Assembly: GCF_036345155.1 (NCBI RefSeq) | Contig: NZ_CP107772.1 | Span: 1,240,001-1,304,000 of the forward strand | Length of the DNA stretch: 64,000 nucleotides | DNA from: Streptomyces sp. NBC_00582 | GTDB lineage: Bacteria > Actinomycetota > Actinomycetes > Streptomycetales > Streptomycetaceae | Direction of reading: 5' to 3' | Shown here: positions 16,461 to 24,634 of the stretch, in pieces | Layout: the number at the start of each line of letters is the position of its first letter | Numbering within the stretch: position 1 is the first letter of the stretch | The notes under the pieces: generated by a model | Databases searched by the model: none | What the model saw: the letters and a program-made list of their open reading frames with translations, nothing else | What the model was told of the DNA's origin: nothing | Position numbers and translations under genes: made by a program

Positions 16461-17954
16461 TCAGCGGTCCCCGGGCAGGTCGGGCTGGTCGAGTTCACGG
16501 GTCGCGAGGTGGGCGAGGACGACCTCGTAGAGATCGCTGCCGGAGGCGAGGAGCTGGCGTTCAAGGACGGGTTCGGCGCTGCGGACGTGCTCGCGCACGG
16601 TCTGGGCGTGTACGCCGAGGAGCTGCGCGGCGCGCTCGGCGTTGCCGCCGGCGGCGATCCAGGCGCGCAGGGTGCGGCGCAGGTCCCGGCCGTCGGTGTC
16701 CAGGCGGGCCAGCAGGTCCCGGGCCCAGGTGCCGAGGGCGGGGCCGGTGAGCAGGTCGCCGAGCCGTGCGGGGGCGGCCGGGCGGCCCGCGGTGTCCTCG
16801 GCGAGGGCGACCTGGGTGTTGAGGGCCAGATGGACGGTGGCCCGGACGGTGAGGTCGGAGAAGTCGGTGCCGAGCAGGTTCTCGACGCGTTCCATGCGGG
16901 CGCGGACGGTGTTGCGGCTGACGCCGAGCACCTTGGCCGCGCTGACGGCGGTGAACTCCAGGCCGAGCCGGGTGGTGGCGAGGAGTTCGGCGCGGGTGTG
17001 GTGCGGCAGGGCGTCGAGGGGGCGCAGCAGCCGGGTGGTCCAGGAGCGCAGGACGTCCGGGTCCATCAGGCGTTCGGGGTGGGTGCGTTCGGCGTAGACG
17101 GCGGTGTGGTCGGGGCGGAAGCGGGCGACGGCGAGGGCGCTGACGGCCTGGCCGTAGGCGCTGGCGGTGCCGGCGAGGCCCTGGCGGGCGCTGCCGCCGA
17201 GCAGGGCGTCGGGGGTGCGCCGGCACACGGCGCGCAGGGCGGAGGCCGTGGTGTCGTCCGGGACGACGACGATGACATGGCCGTCCATGGCGGGGCAGCG
17301 CACGACGAGGGCCTCGTCGCGGGTGGCCTCGACGCAGGCCTCGGCGAGGCGGTCGCGGTCGGCGGCGGCGGTCTCGACGACGTAGACGCAGGCGGTGTCG
17401 GTGTCGAGCAGACCGGGCCAGAGTCCGGCGGCGACCCGGCGGGCGGAGACGATGTCCTCGACCATGAGCAGTTGCAGGATCGCCAGGCGCAGGTCGGCGG
17501 TGGCGCGGGCGAGGCGGTCGCCGGTGGCCACGGTCTGCTGGGCGCGCAGCAGCAGTTCCAGGACGCTCGCGCTGCGCTGGAGGATGTCGGCGGCGCGCCG
17601 GTCGTAGGGGGCGGTCCGGCTGACGGCGAGGACACCGGCCGTGCCGGGCCCGGGGAGCTCGACCCTGACGAGCCGCAGATGGCGGCCGTCGCCCTCCCAG
17701 GCGGCGGAGGCGAGGCGGCCGCAGACGAGGTCGCCGAAGAGGTCGTCGTCCAGCCGCATCGGTTCTCCGGCGAGCGGGGCGCCGGTCCGGTCCAGCAGGG
17801 ACACCGTCGCGTCGAGGGTCGTGGCCAGCCAGCCGACGATCCTGCGGACGCCGGAGCCGGCGGGGCGCAGGTGGTCCAGGAGCTCATGCGCCCATGTGGA
17901 GTCCGCGCCGCCCGTCGCCTCGGTCTGGCGGTTCCCGTCGTCCCGGCCGGCCAT
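16461..17954 (-). CDS. PucR/CdaR-type regulator with duplicated C-terminal HTH
   Basis: A 497-residue regulator. The N-terminal part (about 20-290) is a sensory region with a GAF-like segment (TVSLLDRTGAPLAGEPMRL) and a GGDEF-like/PucR linker region. The first PucR C-terminal HTH is FTAVSAAKVLGVSRNTVRARMERVENLLG near residue 350. A second, weaker copy follows at about 430-480: LRAWIAAGGNAERAAQLLGVHAQTVREHVRSAE. Tandem HTH units at the C-terminus are less usual for the family. Nothing shows its ligand. It is convergent with the conservon and separated from it by about 170 bases. Confidence 0.85.
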   Translation of the reverse strand: MAGRDDGNRQTEATGGADSTWAHELLDHLRPAGSGVRRIVGWLATTLDATVSLLDRTGAPLAGEPMRLDDDLFGDLVCGRLASAAWEGDGRHLRLVRVELPGPGTAGVLAVSRTAPYDRRAADILQRSASVLELLLRAQQTVATGDRLARATADLRLAILQLLMVEDIVSARRVAAGLWPGLLDTDTACVYVVETAAADRDRLAEACVEATRDEALVVRCPAMDGHVIVVVPDDTTASALRAVCRRTPDALLGGSARQGLAGTASAYGQAVSALAVARFRPDHTAVYAERTHPERLMDPDVLRSWTTRLLRPLDALPHHTRAELLATTRLGLEFTAVSAAKVLGVSRNTVRARMERVENLLGTDFSDLTVRATVHLALNTQVALAEDTAGRPAAPARLGDLLTGPALGTWARDLLARLDTDGRDLRRTLRAWIAAGGNAERAAQLLGVHAQTVREHVRSAEPVLERQLLASGSDLYEVVLAHLATRELDQPDLPGDR

Positions 17955-18144
17955 GCGCGCGCTCTCCTCGTCCCGGCCGGCCCCCTGCGGCCGATCCCGT
18001 CATTTCGGTCGGGGACGTTACCTCACCCGATCGGCGGGGCCGACCTCGGTCGGCCCGAGCGGGAATCTCGCGCGGCCGGGGGGCCGGTCTCAGTCGGCGG
18101 GGGTGGAGGAGCGGAGGCCCAGGGCGGCGAGCACTTCGGCGGGC

Positions 18145-18225
18145 GTACCCTGGCTCACCCTCATCCTGGGCGGCAAGCTCGGCGACCGCTTCGGCCGGCG
18201 CACCTACTACCTGGCCACCTTGTCT
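18145..18225 (+). pseudogene. Fragment of an MFS transporter gene
   Basis: One frame encodes VPWLTLILGGKLGDRFGRR followed by TYYLATLS, a clear major-facilitator motif A (GxLGDRFGRRR) as found after transmembrane helix 2 of drug/H+ antiporters. There is no start, no helix before it and no continuation: the frame passes directly into unrelated basic sequence. MFS drug pumps are commonly paired with MarR regulators, and a MarR gene lies 73 bases away, so this is probably the remnant of a deleted partner gene. Confidence 0.65.
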
Positions 18226-18297
18226 GTGCAGGGTTCTGCGAGGCAGGTGAAGGAGGTGAGGGTGACACGGAAGGCGGGCGGGCGTCGCAGGCGGCGC

Positions 18298-18771
18298 TCA
18301 GTGCGCGGCGCTGTGCAGGTTCCGGGCGAGTGAGGTGAGCGCGCCCAGCGCGGAGCCGAGGGTGTCCAGCTCGCCGTCGGTGAGGGCCAGCAGGGCCTCG
18401 GTGAGACAGGCCGTCTCGAGGTCGCGGACCTCGGCGAGGCGGGTGCGCGAGGTCGCCGTCAGATACAGGTGGGCGACGCGCTTGTCGGCGCTGTCCCGCC
18501 GGCGCTCCAGCTCACCCGCCTCGGTGAGCTGGGAGACGAGGGCGCTGACGTTGTTGGGCTTCATCAGCAGGGCCTCGGCGGCCTCGCGCACGGTGGCACC
18601 CTCCTGCTGGGCGACGAACTTCAGCAGCAGGAGCTGCCCCTCGGGGGGCTTGGGGTGCGGGTGGGTGGCCGCCACACGGCGGTCCAGGCTCCGGTGCAGC
18701 GCGGGGAGGCAGGCCGCGAGGCGGGAGGCCACGCGGTCGATGCTCCCGGAGGGTGCGCCGAGGTCGGACAT
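18298..18771 (-). CDS. MarR-family transcriptional regulator
   Basis: A 157-residue MarR protein. The winged helix shows EGQLLLLKFVAQQEGATVREAAEALLMKPNNVSALVSQL (helices 2-4, given in part) and the wing RRRDSADKRVAHLYLT with the usual D-R-R pattern. It is divergent from a TetR gene across 29 bases that contain an imperfect palindrome. Its original target may have been the decayed MFS gene downstream; now it may control itself and the TetR gene. This is inference from layout. Confidence 0.88.
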   Translation of the reverse strand: MSDLGAPSGSIDRVASRLAACLPALHRSLDRRVAATHPHPKPPEGQLLLLKFVAQQEGATVREAAEALLMKPNNVSALVSQLTEAGELERRRDSADKRVAHLYLTATSRTRLAEVRDLETACLTEALLALTDGELDTLGSALGALTSLARNLHSAAH

Positions 18772-18780
18772 GCAGCGAGG

Positions 18781-18802
18781 ATAAGTATGCAGAGATACCT
18801 AT
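18781..18802. promoter_or_regulatory. Imperfect palindrome between divergent marR and tetR
   Basis: ATAAGTAT and ATACCTAT form an imperfect inverted repeat (6 of 8 positions) around GCAGAG. It fills the 29-bp gap between the two divergent regulator genes and is AT-rich relative to its surroundings, so it is the likely shared operator/promoter. Both transcripts must be nearly leaderless or have very short leaders. Confidence 0.5.
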
Positions 18803-19448
18803 GTCAACAGACCTGTTTCCGGCGTACGATGTGACCGTGGCCCGTCTGCGTGCCGCCCAGAAGGAGATGACCCGTCGGCTGCTGCTGTCGACGGCGTTGG
18901 AGCTGTTCGGGACGCGCGGCTACGCGCGGACCACCGTCGACGACATCGCGCGGGCCGCGGGCACCACCCGGGTGACCTTCTACGCGTACTTCCCCTCCCG
19001 CACGGACCTGATGAAGGCGCTCTGCGGCGAGCTGGCGGAGCTGACCGCCGAGGACACCGAGGCGCTCGTCGGCGTCGTGCGCGACGGCGGGCGGGACGCC
19101 ATCGGCGCCTGGCTGGGCGCGGCGGCCGAGGGCTGGCCCCGGATCCGGCCGTACGTCCTCGCCGCGGAGGAGGCGGCGGCCGTGGACGGGGAGGTACGGG
19201 AGCTGGTCGAGGGCCGGTTCGACGGGCTGGTCGCCGACATCCAGGCCGCCCTCGACCGGGCCGGCCGGTTCGATCCGGGCTCCCGCCGCATGCGGGGCTT
19301 CCTCGCGCTCACCCAGCTCGACCGGCTGGCCCGGCACTGGATGCGCCACGGCTGGCAGAGCGAACCGGACACCGCGCTCGGCCTGCTCACGGAAAGCTGG
19401 GTGCACCTCCTGGGCCGCCCGGCGGAACCGGTCCCGCCGACGGAATAA
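18801..19448 (+). CDS. TetR-family transcriptional regulator
   Basis: A 215-residue protein with a canonical TetR N-terminal HTH at about residues 20-65: LLSTALELFGTRGYARTTVDDIARAAGTTRVTFYAYFPSR (here spanning helices 1-3). The ligand-binding half is alpha-helical, with a Trp/Arg-rich C-terminus. The start at 18801 is only 29 bases from the divergent marR start; GTG 18837 (VARLRAAQ) is an alternative with similar appeal. A YciO-type gene follows after only nine bases and may be co-transcribed. Confidence 0.88.
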   Translation: MSTDLFPAYDVTVARLRAAQKEMTRRLLLSTALELFGTRGYARTTVDDIARAAGTTRVTFYAYFPSRTDLMKALCGELAELTAEDTEALVGVVRDGGRDAIGAWLGAAAEGWPRIRPYVLAAEEAAAVDGEVRELVEGRFDGLVADIQAALDRAGRFDPGSRRMRGFLALTQLDRLARHWMRHGWQSEPDTALGLLTESWVHLLGRPAEPVPPTE

Positions 19449-19457
19449 GCTCGGCCA

Positions 19458-20078
19458 ATGGCCAAGTACTACGACGTGCACCCCGACAACCCCCAGGCGC
19501 GTACCATCGCGCAGGTCGCGCAGGCGATCCGGGAGGACGCGCTGATCGCGTACCCGACGGACTCCTGCTACGCGCTGGGCTGCCGGCTGGGCAGCAAGGA
19601 CGGCATCGACCGGATCCGGGCCATCCGCAAACTGGACGACCGGCACCACTTCACGCTCGTATGCCAGGACTTCGCCCAGCTCGGGCAGTTCGTGCGGGTG
19701 GACAACGACGTGTTCCGCGCGATCAAGGCGACGACGCCGGGCAGCTACACCTTCATCCTCCCCGCGACGAGGGAGGTGCCGCGCATGCTCCAGCACCCGA
19801 AGAAGAAGACCGTGGGCGTGCGCATCCCGGACCACGTCGTCACCCAGGCGCTGCTCACCGAGCTCGGCGAGCCCCTGCTGTCGAGCACGCTGCTGCTGCC
19901 CGGCGAGGAGGAGCCGATGACACAGGGCTGGGAGATCAAGGACCAGCTCGATCACGTGGTGGACGGGGTGGTCGACTCCGGGGACTGCGGCACCGAGCCG
20001 ACCACGGTCATCGACTTCTCCGAGGGCGAGGCGGTGATCGTCCGGCACGGGGCCGGGGACACCTCGCGGTTCGAGTGA
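19458..20078 (+). CDS. Sua5/YciO/YrdC family protein, YciO type
   Basis: A 206-residue protein, the same length as E. coli YciO. Family motifs are evident: GALIAYPTDSCYALG-type segment (here DALIAYPTDSCYALGCRLG), KLDDRHHFTLVCQD, PGSYTFILPATREVPRML, KKKTVGVRIPDH and PLLSSTLLLPG. YrdC/Sua5 members make threonylcarbamoyl-AMP for tRNA t6A; YciO members share the fold and their role is less certain. The sequence lacks the long C-terminal Sua5 domain. It follows the TetR gene by nine bases and ends at a strong terminator. Confidence 0.85.
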   Translation: MAKYYDVHPDNPQARTIAQVAQAIREDALIAYPTDSCYALGCRLGSKDGIDRIRAIRKLDDRHHFTLVCQDFAQLGQFVRVDNDVFRAIKATTPGSYTFILPATREVPRMLQHPKKKTVGVRIPDHVVTQALLTELGEPLLSSTLLLPGEEEPMTQGWEIKDQLDHVVDGVVDSGDCGTEPTTVIDFSEGEAVIVRHGAGDTSRFE

Positions 20079-20098
20079 GCCCGCGGCCGACGACGGGA

Positions 20099-20138
20099 AC
20101 GGCGTGTCCGGGACGGGAAGCGGTCCCGGACACGCCGT
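20099..20138. terminator. Bidirectional terminator hairpin
   Basis: A perfect 16-bp stem (ACGGCGTGTCCGGGAC with its complement) and an eight-base loop lie between the convergent YciO and S8 protease genes, 21 bases after one stop and 14 before the other. Confidence 0.8.
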
Positions 20139-20151
20139 GCGGTCGTCCGCC

Positions 20152-23100
20152 CTACCGGACCGTGAGGTAGGCCCGGTCCACCGTCTGGACCAGGGTGTTG
20201 CCGTCACGGTCGGTCAGCTTGACCCGCAGGGAGACGGTGCCCGGCTGCGCCGGGTGCTTCAGCGCCAGACGGTCGCCGCGCACGGTCCGCGCCGGCGTCC
20301 AGGTCCCGCCCTCGTCGTACGACACCTCGAACGTCAGCTTCTTGACGGTGCGCCGGCCGGCCGCGCCCTCCACCGTGAAGGGCACCTCGAACCGCTCGCC
20401 CGCCCGGGCGGTGCTGCTGGGCGACAGCTCGGGGGAGAACCGGACCACGGACAGCGGCAGCCTCGTCCAGCTGTCGTCGGCCACCTGCGCCGAGCGGAAC
20501 GTCCACCGCGCCCGCACCCGGGTGCTGACCGGGAACAGCTCGGGGTCCCGGGTCGCGTCGAGGCTCAGCTCGTACCGGTGGGCCTCCGCGGGAACGGTGT
20601 AGGTGCCCCGGTACGTCGGATCGCCGTCGCCGGGGATCTCCTCGCCGTCGGCGCGGAGCGAGGCGTCCAGCGTGAAGGGGCTGGACCCCACGTTCCCTTC
20701 GCCGTCGCCGAACAGGGGCAGGACCGCGCTGACCGTGTTCCCCCGCCGCGCCAGCCCGGGAGACAGATCCGTCGGTTCCCCCGTGGCCGGGGGCAGGGAC
20801 GGGCCGAAGACACCGATGTCGAGCCTCTTGGTGTAGCTCCTGCCCGGCTCGTACGCCCTGAACTGCCCCTGCAGCGAGGACAGCGCGTTCCACTGCTCGG
20901 CGGCGTACCCCCACTTCACGCCGTTGCCGAGGATGTACTCGGTGGTCCGCTGCGGCAGGTTCCGCCAGACGGGGGTGCTGAAGTCGGCCGCGATCCGCTC
21001 GTCGGGCGAGTAGGGCATCGCGAAGACCACGCCGGTGTCCGGCAGGGGTGTGCCGAACGTCATGTCGATCTTGGCGAGGTCCTCCCGCCGGACGTCGGCG
21101 GTGAAGCCCCCGAGCGAACCCGTGCGGTTCCACGCCATGCGGTAGGTCACGGTGCGCCCGTCGGCGTCCTCGCGCGACCAGAAGCCGCTGTACTGGGCGT
21201 ACGCCTCGTCCTTCGGCGTCCTGTCGCCGATCTGCCCGACCTTGAAGCTCCGGAAGTCGGGGAAGGCGAAGACGGAGATGGTCTCGAGGGCCGTCCCGTC
21301 CGTGTTCGTGTAGCCCGGCATCAGCTGGGCGTGGGTGCTCTTCGCCTCGGCGTCGGGCACGGTGATCCGCGTGGACTCGGCCTCGCGGGCGTCCATGACG
21401 ATCGTGGTGTCCTTGTCCAGTTCCACGGCCGGAGCGAGGAAGTACGAGTCCGCGGCGGACTCGTCGGCCCCGCCGAGAATCCCGGTGAGGGCGTAGCTGC
21501 CCTTCGGCAGGCGAATGGTGGCCTCGCCGTCCGACTCGGCCAGGTCGCCGGTGTAGGCGCGGTCCCGGCCGTCGATCATCGTGTAGCCGTTGCCGGACGG
21601 CTTGCCCTCGTCGTCGAGCTGCCTGATGGTCAGGTTGTACGACTCGGCCTCGCGCTCCACACCGAAGGCGGTGCGCACCGAGGTCGCGCCGTCGGCCGAG
21701 GCCGCGGTCACCGAGCCGCCCCAGGACCCGTACACCTCGCCGCCGACCCGGGTGTCGGCGGTCACCGTGACGCTCGCCGTACCGCCCGCGGGGACGGTCA
21801 CCTGCCGCGCCGAGAGGTCGAACAGGCCCTCGGGGGCGGGCTTCCCGTCCACCCCGAGCGCCTCCATCGACAGGTCCAGGACGACCGGCTCGGTGCCGAG
21901 GTTGCGGTAGGTGATCTCCTTGTTCACCGGCTGGTCGTCGGTGTGCGGCCACGCGGGGCGGCCGAAGCTGATCGGGCCGTTCTCGGCGACGACGGTCTGC
22001 CCGATCGCCCGCGCCACGTCGGTGCGGCCGGTGCCCTGCTGGTACGCGCTGTACGGGCCGGGCTCGGTCGAGCCGGTCAGCACCGCCTTGATCCGCTCAC
22101 CGGTCCAGTCCGGGTGCTCCTGCGCCAGGAGGGCGGCGGCGCCGGCGACGTGCGGGGTGGCCATCGAGGTGCCGCTCAGCGTGGCGTAGCCGGGCGTCCC
22201 GGAGGGGTAGTGGTCCTCGATCTCGCTCGTGGTGGAGGCCGCGGCCGTGATGTCGACACCCGGCGCGGTCAGGTCCGGCTTGAGCCCGCCGTCCCCGACG
22301 CGCGGCCCCCGGCTGGAGAAGTCGGCGAGCTGGTCGTCCTTGTCCACCGCGCCCACCGTCAGCGCGGACTCGGCGCTGCCGGGCGATCCGACGGTGCTCT
22401 CACCGGCGTAGCCCGCGTTGCCCGCGGCGATGACGAACAGGGTGTCCGTCGTGGCGGAGAGACGGTTGACGGTCTCCTCCAGCGGGTCGACGCCCAGGGT
22501 GTCGGTGCCGCCCAGGCTCATGCTGACGATGTCGGCGTCCTCGGCGACCGCCCACTCCATGCCCGCGATGATGTCGGAGTCCCAGCCGTACCCCCGGTCG
22601 TCGAGGATCTTGCCGTCCAGGATGCGCGCCCCCGGAGCGACGCCCTTGTACCTGCCCTGCGACTCGGCGCCCGTACCGGCGATGGTGGAGGCCACATGGG
22701 TGCCGTGGCCGTTGGCGTCGACGGTGTCCTCGGAGGCGGGATCGGAGAAGTTCCGGTGGGCGATCACCCGGCCCGCCAGGTCGGGATGGCCACGGTCCAC
22801 ACCGGTGTCCAGGACGGCGACCTTGACGCCCGTGCCGTCGAATCCGGCGTCCCAGGCGGTCGGCGCGCCGATCTGGGGCACGCTCCGGTCCAGGCTGACC
22901 TGGCGTCTGCCGTCCAGCCAGACCTTCTCGACCTTCTTCACCGCCGGTGAGCCGGCCAGGCGTGCCGTGCCCTCGCCGTGGTCGCCGCCGTCGGTGAAGG
23001 TCTCCCAGAACGCGGCACCCCCGCGCCGGTCGGCGCGCAGCGCCACACCGTTGACCTCGTCGAGCGTCCTGCTCACCTTGGCGCGTGCGGGGCGGAAGGC

Positions 23101-23526
23101 GCTCGCGGCGGGGGTCTCGCTCCCGGTGTAGGTGACGATGAGCGGCAGGTCGGAGCCGTTCTTGTCGGCGTAGCCGTCCGCCAGCAACCGCGTCACGTCG
23201 AACAGCCGCCGGTCGAGCTTGCCCTGGACGGTCGGCAGCGCGGCGTCGCCGGGAATGACGTAGGTGTGCCCGTCGATCCTGCGGACCTGGAACGAGGCCT
23301 TCTCGCGCCCCTCGGCCCGCTGGACAGCGGCGACGGAACCGTCCGGGGCGACCGACACCGTGTCACCGGTGATCAGCGTCACCGTCCGTGCGCTCTTCGC
23401 GGCGGCCGCCGCGTCGGCGGCCGCCGCGAAGGTCTGGCTCATGACCGGTGTGCCGGTCGCGGCCAGGACGACGGCCATGGCGATCACCGCCGCCACGCGT
23501 AAGCCTCTGCTGGGGGATCCGGACAT
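20152..23526 (-). CDS. Large secreted S8 (subtilisin-like) serine protease
   Basis: An 1124-residue exported protease. ATG 23526 is chosen (MSGSPSRGLRVAAVIAMAVV) since it begins a good signal peptide and has AGGTGA upstream; ATG 23544 is also possible. An inhibitor-like propeptide (TVTLITGDTVSV) covers about 45-190. The subtilase domain carries all three catalytic residues: D in VAVLDTGVDRGHPDL, H in NGHGTHVASTIAGT and S in SGTSMATPHVAGAAALL. The remaining 550 residues are beta-rich, Fn3-like and unassigned. The TLITGD opening is typical of large Streptomyces extracellular subtilases. It is divergent from the dienelactone hydrolase gene. Confidence 0.93.
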   Translation of the reverse strand: MSGSPSRGLRVAAVIAMAVVLAATGTPVMSQTFAAAADAAAAAKSARTVTLITGDTVSVAPDGSVAAVQRAEGREKASFQVRRIDGHTYVIPGDAALPTVQGKLDRRLFDVTRLLADGYADKNGSDLPLIVTYTGSETPAASAFRPARAKVSRTLDEVNGVALRADRRGGAAFWETFTDGGDHGEGTARLAGSPAVKKVEKVWLDGRRQVSLDRSVPQIGAPTAWDAGFDGTGVKVAVLDTGVDRGHPDLAGRVIAHRNFSDPASEDTVDANGHGTHVASTIAGTGAESQGRYKGVAPGARILDGKILDDRGYGWDSDIIAGMEWAVAEDADIVSMSLGGTDTLGVDPLEETVNRLSATTDTLFVIAAGNAGYAGESTVGSPGSAESALTVGAVDKDDQLADFSSRGPRVGDGGLKPDLTAPGVDITAAASTTSEIEDHYPSGTPGYATLSGTSMATPHVAGAAALLAQEHPDWTGERIKAVLTGSTEPGPYSAYQQGTGRTDVARAIGQTVVAENGPISFGRPAWPHTDDQPVNKEITYRNLGTEPVVLDLSMEALGVDGKPAPEGLFDLSARQVTVPAGGTASVTVTADTRVGGEVYGSWGGSVTAASADGATSVRTAFGVEREAESYNLTIRQLDDEGKPSGNGYTMIDGRDRAYTGDLAESDGEATIRLPKGSYALTGILGGADESAADSYFLAPAVELDKDTTIVMDAREAESTRITVPDAEAKSTHAQLMPGYTNTDGTALETISVFAFPDFRSFKVGQIGDRTPKDEAYAQYSGFWSREDADGRTVTYRMAWNRTGSLGGFTADVRREDLAKIDMTFGTPLPDTGVVFAMPYSPDERIAADFSTPVWRNLPQRTTEYILGNGVKWGYAAEQWNALSSLQGQFRAYEPGRSYTKRLDIGVFGPSLPPATGEPTDLSPGLARRGNTVSAVLPLFGDGEGNVGSSPFTLDASLRADGEEIPGDGDPTYRGTYTVPAEAHRYELSLDATRDPELFPVSTRVRARWTFRSAQVADDSWTRLPLSVVRFSPELSPSSTARAGERFEVPFTVEGAAGRRTVKKLTFEVSYDEGGTWTPARTVRGDRLALKHPAQPGTVSLRVKLTDRDGNTLVQTVDRAYLTVR

Positions 23527-23734
23527 GCTGGTCACCTGTCTCATCTCGGAGAAAGCCGCGGGAAGGCCGCTCATGATCACGGTGTACGAGGGTGCAGTCG
23601 CGTTGTGACCGCGCCTGGACCGACGGATAACGGAACGGCAACGGCGGCCGGGCGGGGGGCGGCGGAGGCGGTTCGGTGGTGCGTGCAACGATGAGTTCCG
23701 CCGCACACGTGAACCGCGCAGAGAGGCACCCCCC

Positions 23735-24490
23735 ATGACCTCCGTAGAGGGAACAGCCGTGGACATCCCCACCGAGGACGGCGTCGCGGACGCCTATCTC
23801 TCCCATCCGGGCGACGGGACGCCCCGGCCGGGCGTGCTGCTGTTCCAGGACGCCTTCGGACTGCGCCCGCATCTGAAGGCGATGGCCGACCGGCTCGCCT
23901 CGCACGGCTACACGGTGCTGGTGCCCAATGTGTTCTACCGTCACGGACGCGCCCCGGTCGTGGAGATGCCGGAGTTCATCGATCCGGCCGCGCGGCCGGA
24001 GATCTTCGGCAGTCTGATGCCGATCATGCAGGCGTTGACGAACGACCTGGCCATGCGGGACGCGGGCGCCTATCTGCGCTGGCTGGAGGAGAGCCCGCTG
24101 GTCGCCGAGGGGCCGGTCGCGCTCACCGGGTACTGCATGGGCGCGCGGCTCTCCCTGCTGACCGCCGGCACCCACCCCGAGCGGGTCGCGGCCGCGGCGG
24201 GCTTCCACGGCGGACGGCTCGCGACCGACGCGCCCGACAGCCCCCATCTGGTGGCCGACCGGATCACCGCCGAGCTCTACTTCGGCCACGCCGACCAGGA
24301 CCACTCCCTGCCGCCCGAGCAGATCCAGCGGCTGGAGGACGCCCTGACCGCGGCCGGGGTGCGGCACACCTGCGAGGTCTACGAGGGCGCGCACCACGGC
24401 TACACCCAGGCCGACACCTCCGCGTACGGCGAGGAGGCGGCGGAGCGGCACTGGGCGGCGCTGCTGGACCTGCTGAAGCGGACCTTCTGA
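23735..24490 (+). CDS. Dienelactone hydrolase family protein
   Basis: A 251-residue alpha/beta hydrolase. The nucleophile elbow is GYCMGA, with cysteine as nucleophile as in dienelactone hydrolases. The acid is probably D in FGHADQDHS and the histidine is in EGAHHGYTQ. The early strand GVLLFQDAFGLRPHLKAMADRLASHGYTVLVPNVFYR is family-typical. It may hydrolyse lactone or ester substrates in the cytosol; the true substrate cannot be read from sequence. AGAGAGGCACC lies upstream of the start. It ends at a very strong hairpin. Confidence 0.9.
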   Translation: MTSVEGTAVDIPTEDGVADAYLSHPGDGTPRPGVLLFQDAFGLRPHLKAMADRLASHGYTVLVPNVFYRHGRAPVVEMPEFIDPAARPEIFGSLMPIMQALTNDLAMRDAGAYLRWLEESPLVAEGPVALTGYCMGARLSLLTAGTHPERVAAAAGFHGGRLATDAPDSPHLVADRITAELYFGHADQDHSLPPEQIQRLEDALTAAGVRHTCEVYEGAHHGYTQADTSAYGEEAAERHWAALLDLLKRTF

Positions 24491-24492
24491 GC

Positions 24493-24534
24493 GAAGAGGG
24501 TGCCCGGGGCCGCGCGGCCCCGGGCACCCTCTTC
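24493..24534. terminator. Very strong hairpin terminator
   Basis: A 42-bp near-perfect palindrome with arms of 20-21 bases (GAAGAGGGTGCCCGGGGCCG and its complement) starts three bases after the stop of the dienelactone hydrolase gene. It should isolate that gene from the glucanase promoter that follows. Confidence 0.88.
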
Positions 24535-24545
24535 CGTCCGTTTCG

Positions 24546-24588
24546 TTGACATGGGCACATCTCGGTGCCACTTTGAGAGCGCTCTCAA
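24546..24588 (+). promoter_or_regulatory. Promoter and LacI-type operator of the glucanase gene
   Basis: TTGACA at 24546-24551 is a consensus -35 box; 17 bases on is CACTTT as a weak -10. Overlapping its end is a perfect 16-bp palindrome TTGAGAGCGCTCTCAA at 24573-24588. Palindromes centred on GAGCGCTC are typical operators of LacI-family sugar regulators in Streptomyces (for example CebR). The layout implies repression of the glucanase until a glucan-derived sugar is present. Confidence 0.7.
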
Positions 24589-24634
24589 GAAGGTATGGAC
24601 CAACCCCACAGGCCTACCCGCACGGAGGTGGAGA

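Noticed and set aside
20104..22950. 948-codon plus-strand frame opposite the S8 protease
   Set aside because: Composition is that of an antisense shadow, with no domain; the catalytic triad lies on the other strand.
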